Assembly (NCBI RefSeq): GCF_018882325.1
Contig: NZ_JACVOQ010000004.1
Span: forward strand, 186,001 to 250,000
Source of the DNA: Polynucleobacter sp. 78F-HAINBA
GTDB taxonomy: Bacteria; Pseudomonadota; Gammaproteobacteria; Burkholderiales; Burkholderiaceae
Reading direction: 5' to 3'
DNA length: 64,000 bases
A program made the translations under genes and the position numbers. This document shows, piece after piece, positions 30,819 through 41,547 of the stretch; within the stretch, counting starts at the first letter, position 1, and every line of letters begins with the position of its first letter. The notes beneath the pieces were generated by a model. That model was given only the letters and a program-made list of their open reading frames with translations. It made no database searches and was not told the DNA's origin.

Positions 30819-31739
30819 TTATTTCTCCCGGCCGAAAAGTCCAGCTGGACGAATGAGCAACACGATTGCCATGATCACAAAAATAACCACGCCAGAAGCT
30901 TCTGGGTAAAAAACTTTAGTTAAGCCCTCGATCAAACCTAAGGCTAGACCGGTCAATATAGAGCCCATGATGGAGCCCATGCCGCCAATCACAACAACCG
31001 CGAAAACAACAATGATGAGATTCGACCCCATCAATGGGTTAACTTGAAAAATTGGCGCAGCTAAAACGCCAGCAAAGCCAGCAAGGCCCACACCATAGGC
31101 GTAAGCCAAGGAAATCATTAGTGGAACATTGATGCCAAATGCTTGAAGAAGTTTTGGATTTTCAGTGCCAGCGCGAAGATAGGCGCCCAACTTGGTTCGC
31201 TCAATCACATACCAAGTAGAGAAACAAACTACCAAAGAAACCACAACAACCCACAAACGGTACTTGGGCAAAATAATGCCGATAGACTCTAAAGGTATTG
31301 CACCTTGCAATAGCTCAGGAGCTGGATAGCTCTCACCAGAGATTCCATACCAGTGACGGAACATGCCCTCAATAATGAGCGCCAAACCAAAAGTTAACAA
31401 CAAGCCATAAAGGTGATCAAGGTGATAAAGGCGCCTGAGCATTGTGCGCTCAAGAATCAAACCAAAGCCCGCCATAACCAAGGGCACCAAAATTAATGCA
31501 AACCAATAGTTAATAGAGAACTCAGGAAAGCCAAACCATTGGCCGACTTGAGTAAGGCCAATCCAGGCAACAAATGCACCCATTGTGTACTGGGCGCCAT
31601 GCGAAAAATTGATGATGTTGAGTAGGCCAAAAATAATGGCCAGACCCAAACTCAAAATGGCATAGAAAGAGCCATTAATAAGCCCCACCAAGAGCTGAGC
31701 AACCAGCCCTTGTGGGGTAATTCCAAGAAGTTCAAACAT
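30819..31739 (-). CDS. livH: Branched-chain amino acid-type ABC permease LivH
   Basis: 306 aa, eight or so membrane helices. The start GLINGSFYAILSLGLAIIFGLLNIINFSHG and the coupling-helix segment GAYLRAGTENPKLLQAFGIN mark LivH (each quoted only in part as a motif). It partners LivM and lies 17 bases after the binding-protein gene. Confidence 0.9.
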   Translation of the reverse strand: MFELLGITPQGLVAQLLVGLINGSFYAILSLGLAIIFGLLNIINFSHGAQYTMGAFVAWIGLTQVGQWFGFPEFSINYWFALILVPLVMAGFGLILERTMLRRLYHLDHLYGLLLTFGLALIIEGMFRHWYGISGESYPAPELLQGAIPLESIGIILPKYRLWVVVVSLVVCFSTWYVIERTKLGAYLRAGTENPKLLQAFGINVPLMISLAYAYGVGLAGFAGVLAAPIFQVNPLMGSNLIIVVFAVVVIGGMGSIMGSILTGLALGLIEGLTKVFYPEASGVVIFVIMAIVLLIRPAGLFGREK

Positions 31740-31756
31740 ACTTAGCTAGAAATGAA

Positions 31757-32980
31757 TTACTTGTTAGTAACCAACTTGCATCGTGACAATGAAAGTGGTT
31801 GTGTTGCCTCAGCAGCAGGAATCACTGCCTTGACGTTGTAATAATCCCATGGGCTCTTAGAGTCGGATGGCTTCTTCACTTCAAGCAAATACATGTCGTG
31901 CTCAAACTTACCATCGGCGCGGATTTTTCCTTTGAACAATCCATCATCAATGTTGGTGGATTTCAGGGCCTTCATTACCGCCTGTGTATCGTCAGTGCCA
32001 GCTTTTTGTACTGCAGTTAAGTAAGCAAGAACAGATGAGTAAACGCCGGCCTGAACACTAGTAGGCATACGCTTGTGTTGCAAGATGAAACGCTTCGAGA
32101 ATGCGCGTGTCTTATCGTCTTTATCCCAATAGAAGCCTTCGGTTAAATACATGCCTTGTGCAGCATTCAAGCCCAAAGAGTGAACGTCGGAGATAAACAT
32201 AAGCAAAGGAACTACAGTTTGCTTTTTGTTGATACCAAATTCTGAAGCCTGCTTCACCGAGTTAATAGTATCTTGACCGGCGTTCGCCAATGCCACAACA
32301 TCGGCACCACTAGCTTGCGCCTTTAGAAGGTATGAAGAGAAGTCGCTATTTGGGAATGGGTGCTTACTAGTACCCAACACCTTGCCGCCGTTTGCATTAA
32401 CAACGTTGGTTGAATCTTTCTCCAAAGCAGCGCCGAAAGCGTAATCAGCTGTAAGGAAGTACCAGTTCTTTTTGCCCTGCTTTACAACAGCCTTAGCTGT
32501 ACCGTTTGAAAGCGCATAGGTATCGTAAGTCCAATGTACGTTATTGGCGGTACATTTTTCATTGGTAATTGGCAAAGAGGCTGCGCCAGAAACTAATGTG
32601 ATTTTATTTTTTTGTTCTGCCACTTCCATTACGGCGAGCGCAACGTTGGTAGACACCAACTCAACAATCACATCAACGCCGTCTTTGTCGTACCACTCAC
32701 GTGCTTTGTTTGCGGCAATATCTGCTTTGTTTTGATGATCGGCGCTAACCAATTCAATCTTTTTGCCAATAACAGTGCCGTCTTTTGAAAAATCAGCGAT
32801 CGCCATTTTTGCCGCAATCACTGCGCCAGGACCAGCCAAGTCTGAATAGGTTGAAGATAAGTCAGTTAACACACCAATCTTAATTACATCACCACTAACT
32901 TTAGATGTTTGTGCAAACGCTGGGTTTGAACCAAAAAAGGTTGCCGCCACCAGACACGCGGTAATTTGCTTTAACTTCAT
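31757..32980 (-). CDS. Periplasmic substrate-binding protein of the HAAT ABC transporter
   Basis: 407 aa. A signal peptide ends at AFAQ (about residue 24). The mature protein is a type I periplasmic-binding fold beginning IKIGVLTDLSSTYSDLAGPG. It belongs to the amide/hydrophobic amino-acid family, but residues defining leucine, urea or aromatic substrates cannot be read confidently. The gene sits between the ATPase pair and the permease pair, with all five genes in one direction. Confidence 0.88.
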   Translation of the reverse strand: MKLKQITACLVAATFFGSNPAFAQTSKVSGDVIKIGVLTDLSSTYSDLAGPGAVIAAKMAIADFSKDGTVIGKKIELVSADHQNKADIAANKAREWYDKDGVDVIVELVSTNVALAVMEVAEQKNKITLVSGAASLPITNEKCTANNVHWTYDTYALSNGTAKAVVKQGKKNWYFLTADYAFGAALEKDSTNVVNANGGKVLGTSKHPFPNSDFSSYLLKAQASGADVVALANAGQDTINSVKQASEFGINKKQTVVPLLMFISDVHSLGLNAAQGMYLTEGFYWDKDDKTRAFSKRFILQHKRMPTSVQAGVYSSVLAYLTAVQKAGTDDTQAVMKALKSTNIDDGLFKGKIRADGKFEHDMYLLEVKKPSDSKSPWDYYNVKAVIPAAEATQPLSLSRCKLVTNK

Positions 32981-33002
32981 TTTTATCTCCTATAGATAAC
33001 CA

Positions 33003-33707
33003 CTAAACACCAAGATACTCATTCAATAAGCTTGCTTTCTCAGCAAGCTCGTTTTGATTAACAACCTCGACTACATTGCCGTGCTCAACAACATAATGGC
33101 GATCGGCCAAGGGTGCAGCAAAACGGAAGTTTTGCTCCACCAACACAATCGTGAAACCCTTATTGCGCAAGCTAGTAACCACCTCGCCCAGCTTTTGAAC
33201 AATCACTGGTGCCAAACCCTCAGTAATCTCATCTAACAACAATAGTTTTGCGCCTGTTCTCAGAATGCGTGCCATTGCGAGCATTTGTTGTTCACCGCCC
33301 GACAACCTTGTACCAGGACTGTTGCGTCGCTCATAAAGGTTGGGGAACATTTCATAAATCTCGTCCAAACCCATGCCGCCAGGAGCAATCTCTGGCAACA
33401 ATATTAAGTTCTCTTCGGTGCTTAGGCTGGCAAAGATGCCGCGCTCTTCTGGGCAGAAACCAACCCCCAAGCGCGCAATTCTGTAGGTTGGCATCGCAAT
33501 AGTTTGAGCGCCATAAATCTCTACTGAACCAGTTCTCTTGCTGGTTAAGCCCAAAATGGTTTTTAAAATGGTGCTGCGACCAGCGCCGTTGCGACCCAAA
33601 AGAGTAACCACCTCGCCATCACGCACAGCAAAGTTCACGCCGTGAAGGATGTGGGACTCTCCATACCAAGATTCAAGGTTTTTAACCTCTAAAGCCATAT
33701 TACTCAT
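33003..33707 (-). CDS. livF: ABC transporter ATPase LivF, with Arg in place of the Walker A Lys
   Basis: 234 aa. The ABC signature LSGGEQQMLAMARIL and Walker B KLLLLDEITEGLAP (Glu after the Asp) are intact. Walker A reads GRNGAGRST (38-46): the phosphate-binding lysine is replaced by arginine at 44. The codon is CGC in this sequence. LivG keeps its lysine, so the pair may have one impaired ATP site. The start overlaps the livG stop by four bases (ATGA). Confidence 0.9.
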   Translation of the reverse strand: MSNMALEVKNLESWYGESHILHGVNFAVRDGEVVTLLGRNGAGRSTILKTILGLTSKRTGSVEIYGAQTIAMPTYRIARLGVGFCPEERGIFASLSTEENLILLPEIAPGGMGLDEIYEMFPNLYERRNSPGTRLSGGEQQMLAMARILRTGAKLLLLDEITEGLAPVIVQKLGEVVTSLRNKGFTIVLVEQNFRFAAPLADRHYVVEHGNVVEVVNQNELAEKASLLNEYLGV

Positions 33708-34495
33708 ATGCTGTCACCCCCGTGACTACCCATATAAGCCTCAACCACCAGTGGGTTATTTGAAACTTCCTGATAAGAGCCTTCAGCCAAAACCGAGCCA
33801 CGCTGTAATACCGTAATGCGGTCAGCAATAGATGAAACCACCTTCATATTGTGTTCGACCATCAAAATAGTGCGCCCTTTTGCTACCCGATCAATTAACT
33901 CGGTAACACGCTCCACATCCTCGTGACCCATACCTTGTGTCGGCTCATCCAGCAGCATTAACTCAGGCTCCATGGCCATGGTGGTGGCGATTTCAAGGGC
34001 TCTTTTGCGGCCATAAGCTAGATTTAGGGTCTCTTCATGAGCAAAATCAGCCAAACCAACCTCAAGCAACAACTCTTCAGCACGCTCATTGAGCACATTG
34101 AGTGAGTCGCCAGACCTCCAAAAATGAAACTCCGTACCCAATCCTCGCTGCAGTGCAACACGAACGTTTTCTAAAACAGTTAAGTGGGGAAAAACTGCAG
34201 AGATCTGAAACGACCGAACAACGCCGCGCCGTGCAATTTGAGCGGGCTTCTCTTTGGTAATGTCAAAACCATTAAATAAGATCTGTCCGCTACTGGGCTC
34301 CAAGAACTTCGTGAGCAGATTAAAGCAGGTGGTCTTTCCCGCGCCGTTAGGCCCAATCAAAGCATGAATGGTGCCCCTAGTAACATCTAGATTGACGTCA
34401 CTTACCGCAGAAAAACCTTTAAAGGTTTTTCCAAGGCCAATTGTTTTTAATATTGTTTCTTGCAAGCTCAAATCCCCATACCCATTTTTAGGCAA
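33704..34495 (-). CDS. livG: ABC transporter ATPase LivG
   Basis: 263 aa. Walker A GPNGAGKTT is intact at about 52-60. The signature region reads NLAYGRKRALEIA, the LivG-style variant of LSGGQ. Walker B LMLLDEPTQGMGHEDV and the switch His in MVEHNM follow. It is the first gene of the five-gene transporter operon; about 70 bases of promoter space lie upstream. Confidence 0.92.
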   Translation of the reverse strand: MPKNGYGDLSLQETILKTIGLGKTFKGFSAVSDVNLDVTRGTIHALIGPNGAGKTTCFNLLTKFLEPSSGQILFNGFDITKEKPAQIARRGVVRSFQISAVFPHLTVLENVRVALQRGLGTEFHFWRSGDSLNVLNERAEELLLEVGLADFAHEETLNLAYGRKRALEIATTMAMEPELMLLDEPTQGMGHEDVERVTELIDRVAKGRTILMVEHNMKVVSSIADRITVLQRGSVLAEGSYQEVSNNPLVVEAYMGSHGGDSI

Positions 34496-34566
34496 GAAAT
34501 TAAGAATACCCTAAGAGAGCATTTACTAATATAGCGATAACCCTAAACACACAAAGTGGGTGTTGT

Positions 34567-34791
34567 TTAATTTGTATGGGTATTTTTGAAAAAGTTCTGA
34601 ATTGCCACTCTTGCAGCCTCATCCAAAACATCCATAGGAACTCTTTGGGCGCCCTGAACAATCATGAGGGCGTATGGTTTTGCAAGAGCCGCAGCCTCTG
34701 GACACAAGTGCAACTCCTCACCAATCGCAGGGGATTGGCTGCGCCAATAATTAATGGCAGCCTCTAACTCTTGAATGCTAACAAACAACAT
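34567..34791 (-). CDS. DUF3717 family protein
   Basis: 74 aa. The block ISIQELEAAINYWR, followed by LCPEAAALAKPYALMIV, is characteristic of the DUF3717 family found in Burkholderiales. Function is unknown. It lies nine bases after the SET-protein gene, at the end of the gyrB-side transcript. No signal peptide or metal motif is evident; a compact helical protein is likely. Confidence 0.8.
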   Translation of the reverse strand: MLFVSIQELEAAINYWRSQSPAIGEELHLCPEAAALAKPYALMIVQGAQRVPMDVLDEAARVAIQNFFKNTHTN

Positions 34792-34799
34792 TTTAAGAA

Positions 34800-35294
34800 T
34801 TACTTGTCATCAAGCGACAACATGGTGCCGCGACATTTTTTTGCGCCACAACGACACTCGTAATCTTTTTTCATTTTCTTAGTAATGCGGCCCTCGACAT
34901 CCAAAGAGTAGTCATAAAAAAGCTCTTCGCCGGGTTTGAGGTCACGTTTCGCATAGATAAATACGCGTGGTTCACCATCAAAACTGTCTTCTCGGGTTTC
35001 ACAACTAGGCTTGCAGGAGTGGTTAATCCAGCGCGCAGCGTTACCGCCGTACTTGGCATCAATGCAGCGCCCATCTTCTAAAGAAAAGTAGAAGGTGTGA
35101 TTTGGGTCTTTAGGATCGTGTGGGTGGCGCTTCTCGGCCAACTTCCAACTAATACGCTCACCTTTGTACTCAATGATGGCCGCGCCTTTTTTAATAGGCT
35201 TTGCAGCAAACACCCCTTTGCCGTGAATGGGTGAAGATTTAACAATAATGCAAGACCTATCCACGTTCGGTAAAGCCAATTTCTTTTTAGCCAT
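34800..35294 (-). CDS. SET-domain protein lysine methyltransferase
   Basis: 164 aa, essentially a bare SET domain. GKGVFAAKPIKKGAAIIEYKG opens it (motif I region); ARWINHSCKPSC (about 84-95) is the NHSC SAM site; GEELFYDYS (about 122-130) the catalytic Tyr motif. CRCGAKKCRG near the end is a post-SET zinc site. Such proteins are best known from eukaryotes but recur in some betaproteobacteria and chlamydiae. The target is unknown; a DNA-bound or ribosomal protein is possible. The gene follows gyrB by five bases. Confidence 0.9.
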   Translation of the reverse strand: MAKKKLALPNVDRSCIIVKSSPIHGKGVFAAKPIKKGAAIIEYKGERISWKLAEKRHPHDPKDPNHTFYFSLEDGRCIDAKYGGNAARWINHSCKPSCETREDSFDGEPRVFIYAKRDLKPGEELFYDYSLDVEGRITKKMKKDYECRCGAKKCRGTMLSLDDK

Positions 35295-35299
35295 TTAAA

Positions 35300-37804
<2,505 letters not shown>

Positions 37805-37809
37805 CTAAA

Positions 37810-38925
37810 TTAAATACGCATTGGCATCACAACATACTTGAAGTCTTCCGAGCCAGGCAGAGTAATCACCGCACTACTGTTGGCATCACCTAGGCTAATT
37901 TGAATTTTTTCATTCTTCAAGTTTGATAAAACATCTAATAGATAACTCACATTGAAACCAATTTCAACCACATCACCACTATATTCAGTCTCAATCTCTT
38001 CCTGCGCCTCTTCCTGTTCAGCATTCGTTGATTGAACGGTAATTCGATTTGGTGATAAGGAGAAGCGAACGCCTTTAAATTTATCCGTCGTCAAGATTGC
38101 AGCACGTTGTAGCGCTGATTGCAGAACGTCACGTCCAACAACCAATGAATTCTTGTGACCTTTAGGAATTACTCGTTGGAAATCAGGAAACTTACCCTCA
38201 ACCAACTTTGAAATCAATTCGATATCACCAAAAGTAAATTTCACCTGGTTTGAGGTAAGACTCATCTCCAGCACCTCATCCGAGTCTTCAAGCAGGTGTT
38301 GACACTCAAGAATAGTTTTACGAGGAATGATAATTTCTTGTCTTTGTCCAGAACCCACTGGGGCCTCAGCCAATTCAACTTGGGAATAGGCTAAACGATG
38401 ACCATCAGTAGCTACTGCAATCACTTGCTTACCCTCAACAACCAACAACATGCCATTAAGGTAGTAGCGAATGTCTTGTTGAGCCATTGCAAAATGAACC
38501 TGGCTAACTAGTTGACGAAAACTCTTTTGAGTCATCTTCCAGCTTGCGGTTACCTCACCAACACTTTGCATGACTGGGAATTCAGTCGCAGATAAAGTTT
38601 GCAAAGAAAAGCGGCTCTTACCGCTCTGAACAACCATCTTGTTATCTTTAAGATTTAGCGCTACCGGGCCCTCTGGAAGAGCGCGCAAGATATCAAGTAG
38701 CTTTCTCGCTGCAACTGTCGTTGTTACATCCTCAGTACCAACACCAAAATTGGCATTAGTAGTAATTTGAATTTCTATATCAGTGGATATAAAAGAAACT
38801 TTGTCACCCTGCTTCTTAAACAACAAGTTTGCCAAGATAGGTAAGGTATGTCTACGTTCAACAATGCCACTAACAACCTGAAGAGGTTTTAACAAACTAT
38901 CACGTGAGGTGTTTACTAGTTGCAT
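37810..38925 (-). CDS. dnaN: DNA polymerase III beta sliding clamp
   Basis: 371 aa with three repeated clamp domains. The C-terminus DFKYVVMPMRI is the conserved end of the family. It is in the dnaA-dnaN-gyrB order with the putative origin between dnaA and dnaN. Confidence 0.97.
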   Translation of the reverse strand: MQLVNTSRDSLLKPLQVVSGIVERRHTLPILANLLFKKQGDKVSFISTDIEIQITTNANFGVGTEDVTTTVAARKLLDILRALPEGPVALNLKDNKMVVQSGKSRFSLQTLSATEFPVMQSVGEVTASWKMTQKSFRQLVSQVHFAMAQQDIRYYLNGMLLVVEGKQVIAVATDGHRLAYSQVELAEAPVGSGQRQEIIIPRKTILECQHLLEDSDEVLEMSLTSNQVKFTFGDIELISKLVEGKFPDFQRVIPKGHKNSLVVGRDVLQSALQRAAILTTDKFKGVRFSLSPNRITVQSTNAEQEEAQEEIETEYSGDVVEIGFNVSYLLDVLSNLKNEKIQISLGDANSSAVITLPGSEDFKYVVMPMRI

Positions 38926-38935
38926 TGCTTTTAAA

Positions 38936-39188
38936 TCCTTGTATATATCTTATTAGTAGTAGTAGTAAGGCTCGTTATTTCAGTGGATAACTCAAAAACC
39001 GTATATAAAACAACCTATTAAAACCAAAAAAACCTGTGGAAAACTTTTGTATAAACGCTGTATAAATATTGGATAACTTTTAATCAACACCCTATTTTTG
39101 CATGAAGCGCGAGCTTTCCACAATTTATCCACACGATGTCCCCAAAGTTATCCATTGAGCTATCCACAACCTTATCCACAGGCTAAAA
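38936..39188. other. oriC: Probable oriC: DnaA boxes and DnaA-trio-like unwinding element
   Basis: Two perfect TTATCCACA boxes lie at 39,125-39,133 and 39,172-39,180. Near-perfect ones are at 38,982-38,990, 39,035-39,043 (TTTTCCACA on the minus strand, within consensus), 39,114-39,122 and 39,160-39,168. Left of the leftmost box is a GC-rich GGCTCG (38,969-38,974) and TAG-TAG-TAG-TAG-TAA (38,954-38,968), preceded by an AT-rich stretch. That order and strand match the box, GC-cluster, trio and melting-region arrangement described for DnaA-trio origins. Confidence 0.8.
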
Positions 39189-40613
39189 CTATGACTTAAG
39201 GGTTTGTTCAATAACGTGGATTTCATGGTTAAGTTGCCCATCGTGGGAGCGCTCTTCACCAATCTTCCGAACGGCATGTAAAACAGTGGTGTGGTCTCGC
39301 CCACCAAATAGCTCCCCAATCTCTGGGAGGCTTTTCTGGGTAAGCTCTTTCGCCATAAACATCGCTATTTGGCGTGGTCGAGCAATGTTTGCCGGACGTT
39401 TTTTAGAATACATGTCCGCAACCTTGATGCTGTAAAAGTCTGCCACCGCTTTTTGGATGTTTTCAACCGAGATTTGACGGTTTTGTATTGAGAGCAGGTC
39501 TTTTAGGGCTACGCGGGCCACATCAATGGTGACCTCTTTGCCATGGAAGCGAACGAAGGCCAAAATTTTCCTTAGTGCGCCCTCCAACTCTCGTACATTG
39601 GATCTCAGATGTTTTGCTACAAAGAAGGCAACATCCTCACTCATGGGGATGCCCTCACTTAAAGCTTTCTTCATCAAAATGGCTACACGCATCTCTAACT
39701 CGGGCGGTTCAATTGCTACCGTTAGGCCTGAATCAAAGCGTGAAATGAGGCGATCGTCTATCCCAGCCATTTCTTTTGGGTAGGTATCGCTTGTAATGAT
39801 GACTTGGGCTTTGTTGCTCAGAAGCGCCTCAAAAGCGTAGAAAAACTCCTCTTGTGTCCTGGATTTGCCGCTAAAGAACTGAATATCATCAATCAATAGT
39901 AGGTCCAAGGAGTGGTAATAGCGCTTAAAACGGTCAAAAGCCTTTTGCTGATAAGCCCTGACCACGTCGGAGACATACTGCTCTGCGTGGATGTATCGAA
40001 TTCGGGCACTGGGCTTCTCTTTTAAAAGGTGGTTCCCAATCGCATGGATTAAGTGGGTTTTACCCAAACCCACCCCACCATATAAAAACATGGGGTTATA
40101 AGATGTGCCTGGATTGTGGGCTACCTGAATTGAGGCAGCCCTTGCTAGTTGATTGGCTTTGCCGGTTACAAAAGTCTCAAAAGTAAGGTTGGGGTTTAAT
40201 TTGGAGTGATCTTCAATTTCAAACGCTTGCTCTTCTGTCGAGGCACTATCCGGGCTAATTACAAGCTCTTGGGGCTCAGACTTTTCTTGCGGCGTGCTGA
40301 TCTGCGTTGTTTGGCTGCTCGATCCCTCAACATTAAGAATGAAGCTTAAGGTGATAGGTTGACCAAAATATTGGTCGGCCAACTCTTGGAAGCGATCAGA
40401 AAAAGTCTTTTTAATCCAATCAAGCTTAAATCTGTTTGGGGCTCCCAATATGAGTGATTGCTCACTTTCATCATAAGAAACCAAGCTTAGTGGGGCGATC
40501 CAGGTTTTAAATTGTTGGGGGGAAAGCTCGCGAGCAAGCGCGCCTAAGGCGCCATCCCAAAACCCCAATGGGCTAGGTGAATTCAATGTGGGTGGATTCT
40601 GTAAGTTACTCAT
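39189..40613 (-). CDS. dnaA: Chromosomal replication initiator DnaA
   Basis: 474 aa from the ATG at 40,613. A GTG 15 codons earlier is open, but that extension would cover DnaA boxes in the promoter region, so I prefer the ATG. N-terminal interaction domain (1-90), a linker of variable sequence (91-135), AAA+ core with [23 protein letters not shown] Walker A near 180, Walker [11 protein letters not shown], and the C-terminal DNA-binding signature [16 protein letters not shown] are all present. It starts replication at the boxes on either side. Confidence 0.95.
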   Translation of the reverse strand: MSNLQNPPTLNSPSPLGFWDGALGALARELSPQQFKTWIAPLSLVSYDESEQSLILGAPNRFKLDWIKKTFSDRFQELADQYFGQPITLSFILNVEGSSSQTTQISTPQEKSEPQELVISPDSASTEEQAFEIEDHSKLNPNLTFETFVTGKANQLARAASIQVAHNPGTSYNPMFLYGGVGLGKTHLIHAIGNHLLKEKPSARIRYIHAEQYVSDVVRAYQQKAFDRFKRYYHSLDLLLIDDIQFFSGKSRTQEEFFYAFEALLSNKAQVIITSDTYPKEMAGIDDRLISRFDSGLTVAIEPPELEMRVAILMKKALSEGIPMSEDVAFFVAKHLRSNVRELEGALRKILAFVRFHGKEVTIDVARVALKDLLSIQNRQISVENIQKAVADFYSIKVADMYSKKRPANIARPRQIAMFMAKELTQKSLPEIGELFGGRDHTTVLHAVRKIGEERSHDGQLNHEIHVIEQTLKS

Positions 40614-40648
40614 ATTTTTGGAGGATCCATTGTAGCGATCCCATAAAG

Positions 40649-40770
40649 TTATCCACAAGCTAGAAAAACGTGGAAAACCTGTGGATAACTTGTGTATAAA
40701 ATCTAAAAACCTATATAAATCAGATGTTTAATAAAAACAGCTAAGTAAAATAGAGAAAAATACCTATATA
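40649..40770. other. Second DnaA-box cluster and AT-rich region upstream of dnaA
   Basis: Perfect consensus matches lie at 40,649-40,657 (TTATCCACA, plus strand), 40,680-40,688 and 40,691-40,699 (TTATCCACA and TTATACACA on the minus strand). A one-mismatch box is at 40,669-40,677. A strongly AT-rich stretch follows to about 40,770. This overlaps the dnaA promoter, so it may serve autoregulation, a second half of a bipartite origin, or both. Confidence 0.7.
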
Positions 40771-40784
40771 TTCTTCCGCAGCGG

Positions 40785-40813
40785 TTGACCTTTTGCTGCG
40801 CAACAAGGAAAAT
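40785..40813 (+). promoter_or_regulatory. Probable rpmH promoter
   Basis: TTGACC (40,785-40,790), 17 bases, then GAAAAT (40,808-40,813). Good -35, fair -10, placed 22 bases ahead of the rpmH start codon. Confidence 0.5.
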
Positions 40814-40835
40814 ACGGGGTTTTGCAGGATGAATC

Positions 40836-40970
40836 ATGAAAAGAACATACCAACCCTCAGTAACACGTCGTAAACGCACTCACGGATTCCGTATTCGTAT
40901 GAAAACTAAGAGTGGACGCGCAGTTTTGAACGCACGTCGCGCTAAAGGTCGCAAACGTCTAGCTGTTTAA
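40836..40970 (+). CDS. rpmH: 50S ribosomal protein L34
   Basis: 44 aa beginning [18 protein letters not shown] and ending [10 protein letters not shown], the complete and nearly invariant L34. It binds 23S rRNA in the large subunit. It is the first gene of the plus-strand set leaving the origin. Confidence 0.97.
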
Positions 40971-40978
40971 ATTAGCAG

Positions 40979-41296
40979 TTGAATAGCGCCAGGATTTCTG
41001 AATTACTAAAAACACGCCCCAAGACAAGTTTGTATTGGGGTTTGTATTTGGCATCTACAGATCAAGGCGCTAAACCAGACTTAGGTATTGCGGTCGCCAA
41101 AAAGCTAGCCAAGCGTGCGGTAGATCGCAACCAATTAAAGCGCATGATCCGTGAATTAGTTAGAGGCGCTCAAGCTACACACCTCAATGGCGACGTTGTG
41201 GTGAAGCTGAAAAAACCTATTGGTCGCGAGACGCGCGGCAGACTCAGAAGCAAAGAAAAAGAAACGTTGCGCAGCCAAATCGCAGGGTTAATTTAA
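40979..41296 (+). CDS. rnpA: Ribonuclease P protein component
   Basis: 105 aa. The RNR-type motif AVDRNQLKRMIREL (about 46-59) and a preceding LGIAVAKKLAKRA strand-helix are conserved. TTG at 40,979 is the first possible start, since an in-frame TAG precedes it by four bases and no ATG occurs before the conserved core. It helps RNase P RNA process tRNA 5' ends. It lies eight bases after rpmH. Confidence 0.92.
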   Translation: MNSARISELLKTRPKTSLYWGLYLASTDQGAKPDLGIAVAKKLAKRAVDRNQLKRMIRELVRGAQATHLNGDVVVKLKKPIGRETRGRLRSKEKETLRSQIAGLI

Positions 41297-41297
41297 A

Positions 41298-41537
41298 GTG
41301 CGTCTATTGAATAAGCTGGCCATTAAGCTTTTGAGGGCTTATCAAATTGCGCTCAGCCCTTTTGTTGGCATGCAATGTAAGTTTGCACCTTCTTGTTCTC
41401 AATATGCCTGTGACTGCTTTGCAAATTACGGATTTTTAAAAAGCTGTAGGCTAATGGTGTGGCGTGTTTTACGTTGCAACCCATGGTCACAAGGGGGGGT
41501 CGACCCCGCAGTAAAACCAACACCTCATCATCATTAA
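41298..41537 (+). CDS. yidD: Membrane protein insertion efficiency factor YidD
   Basis: 79 aa from a GTG start. The core SPFVGMQCKFAPSCSQYACD and the CNPWSQGGVDPA tail with conserved Cys residues define YidD. It supports YidC-dependent membrane insertion. It begins one base after rnpA ends. Confidence 0.95.
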   Translation: MRLLNKLAIKLLRAYQIALSPFVGMQCKFAPSCSQYACDCFANYGFLKSCRLMVWRVLRCNPWSQGGVDPAVKPTPHHH

Positions 41538-41547
41538 GTGAATGCAA

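Noticed and set aside
40614..40658. GTG-initiated longer form of DnaA
   Set aside because: The 15 extra codons cover a perfect DnaA box and have no resemblance to the DnaA N-terminus; the ATG at 40,613 is preferred.
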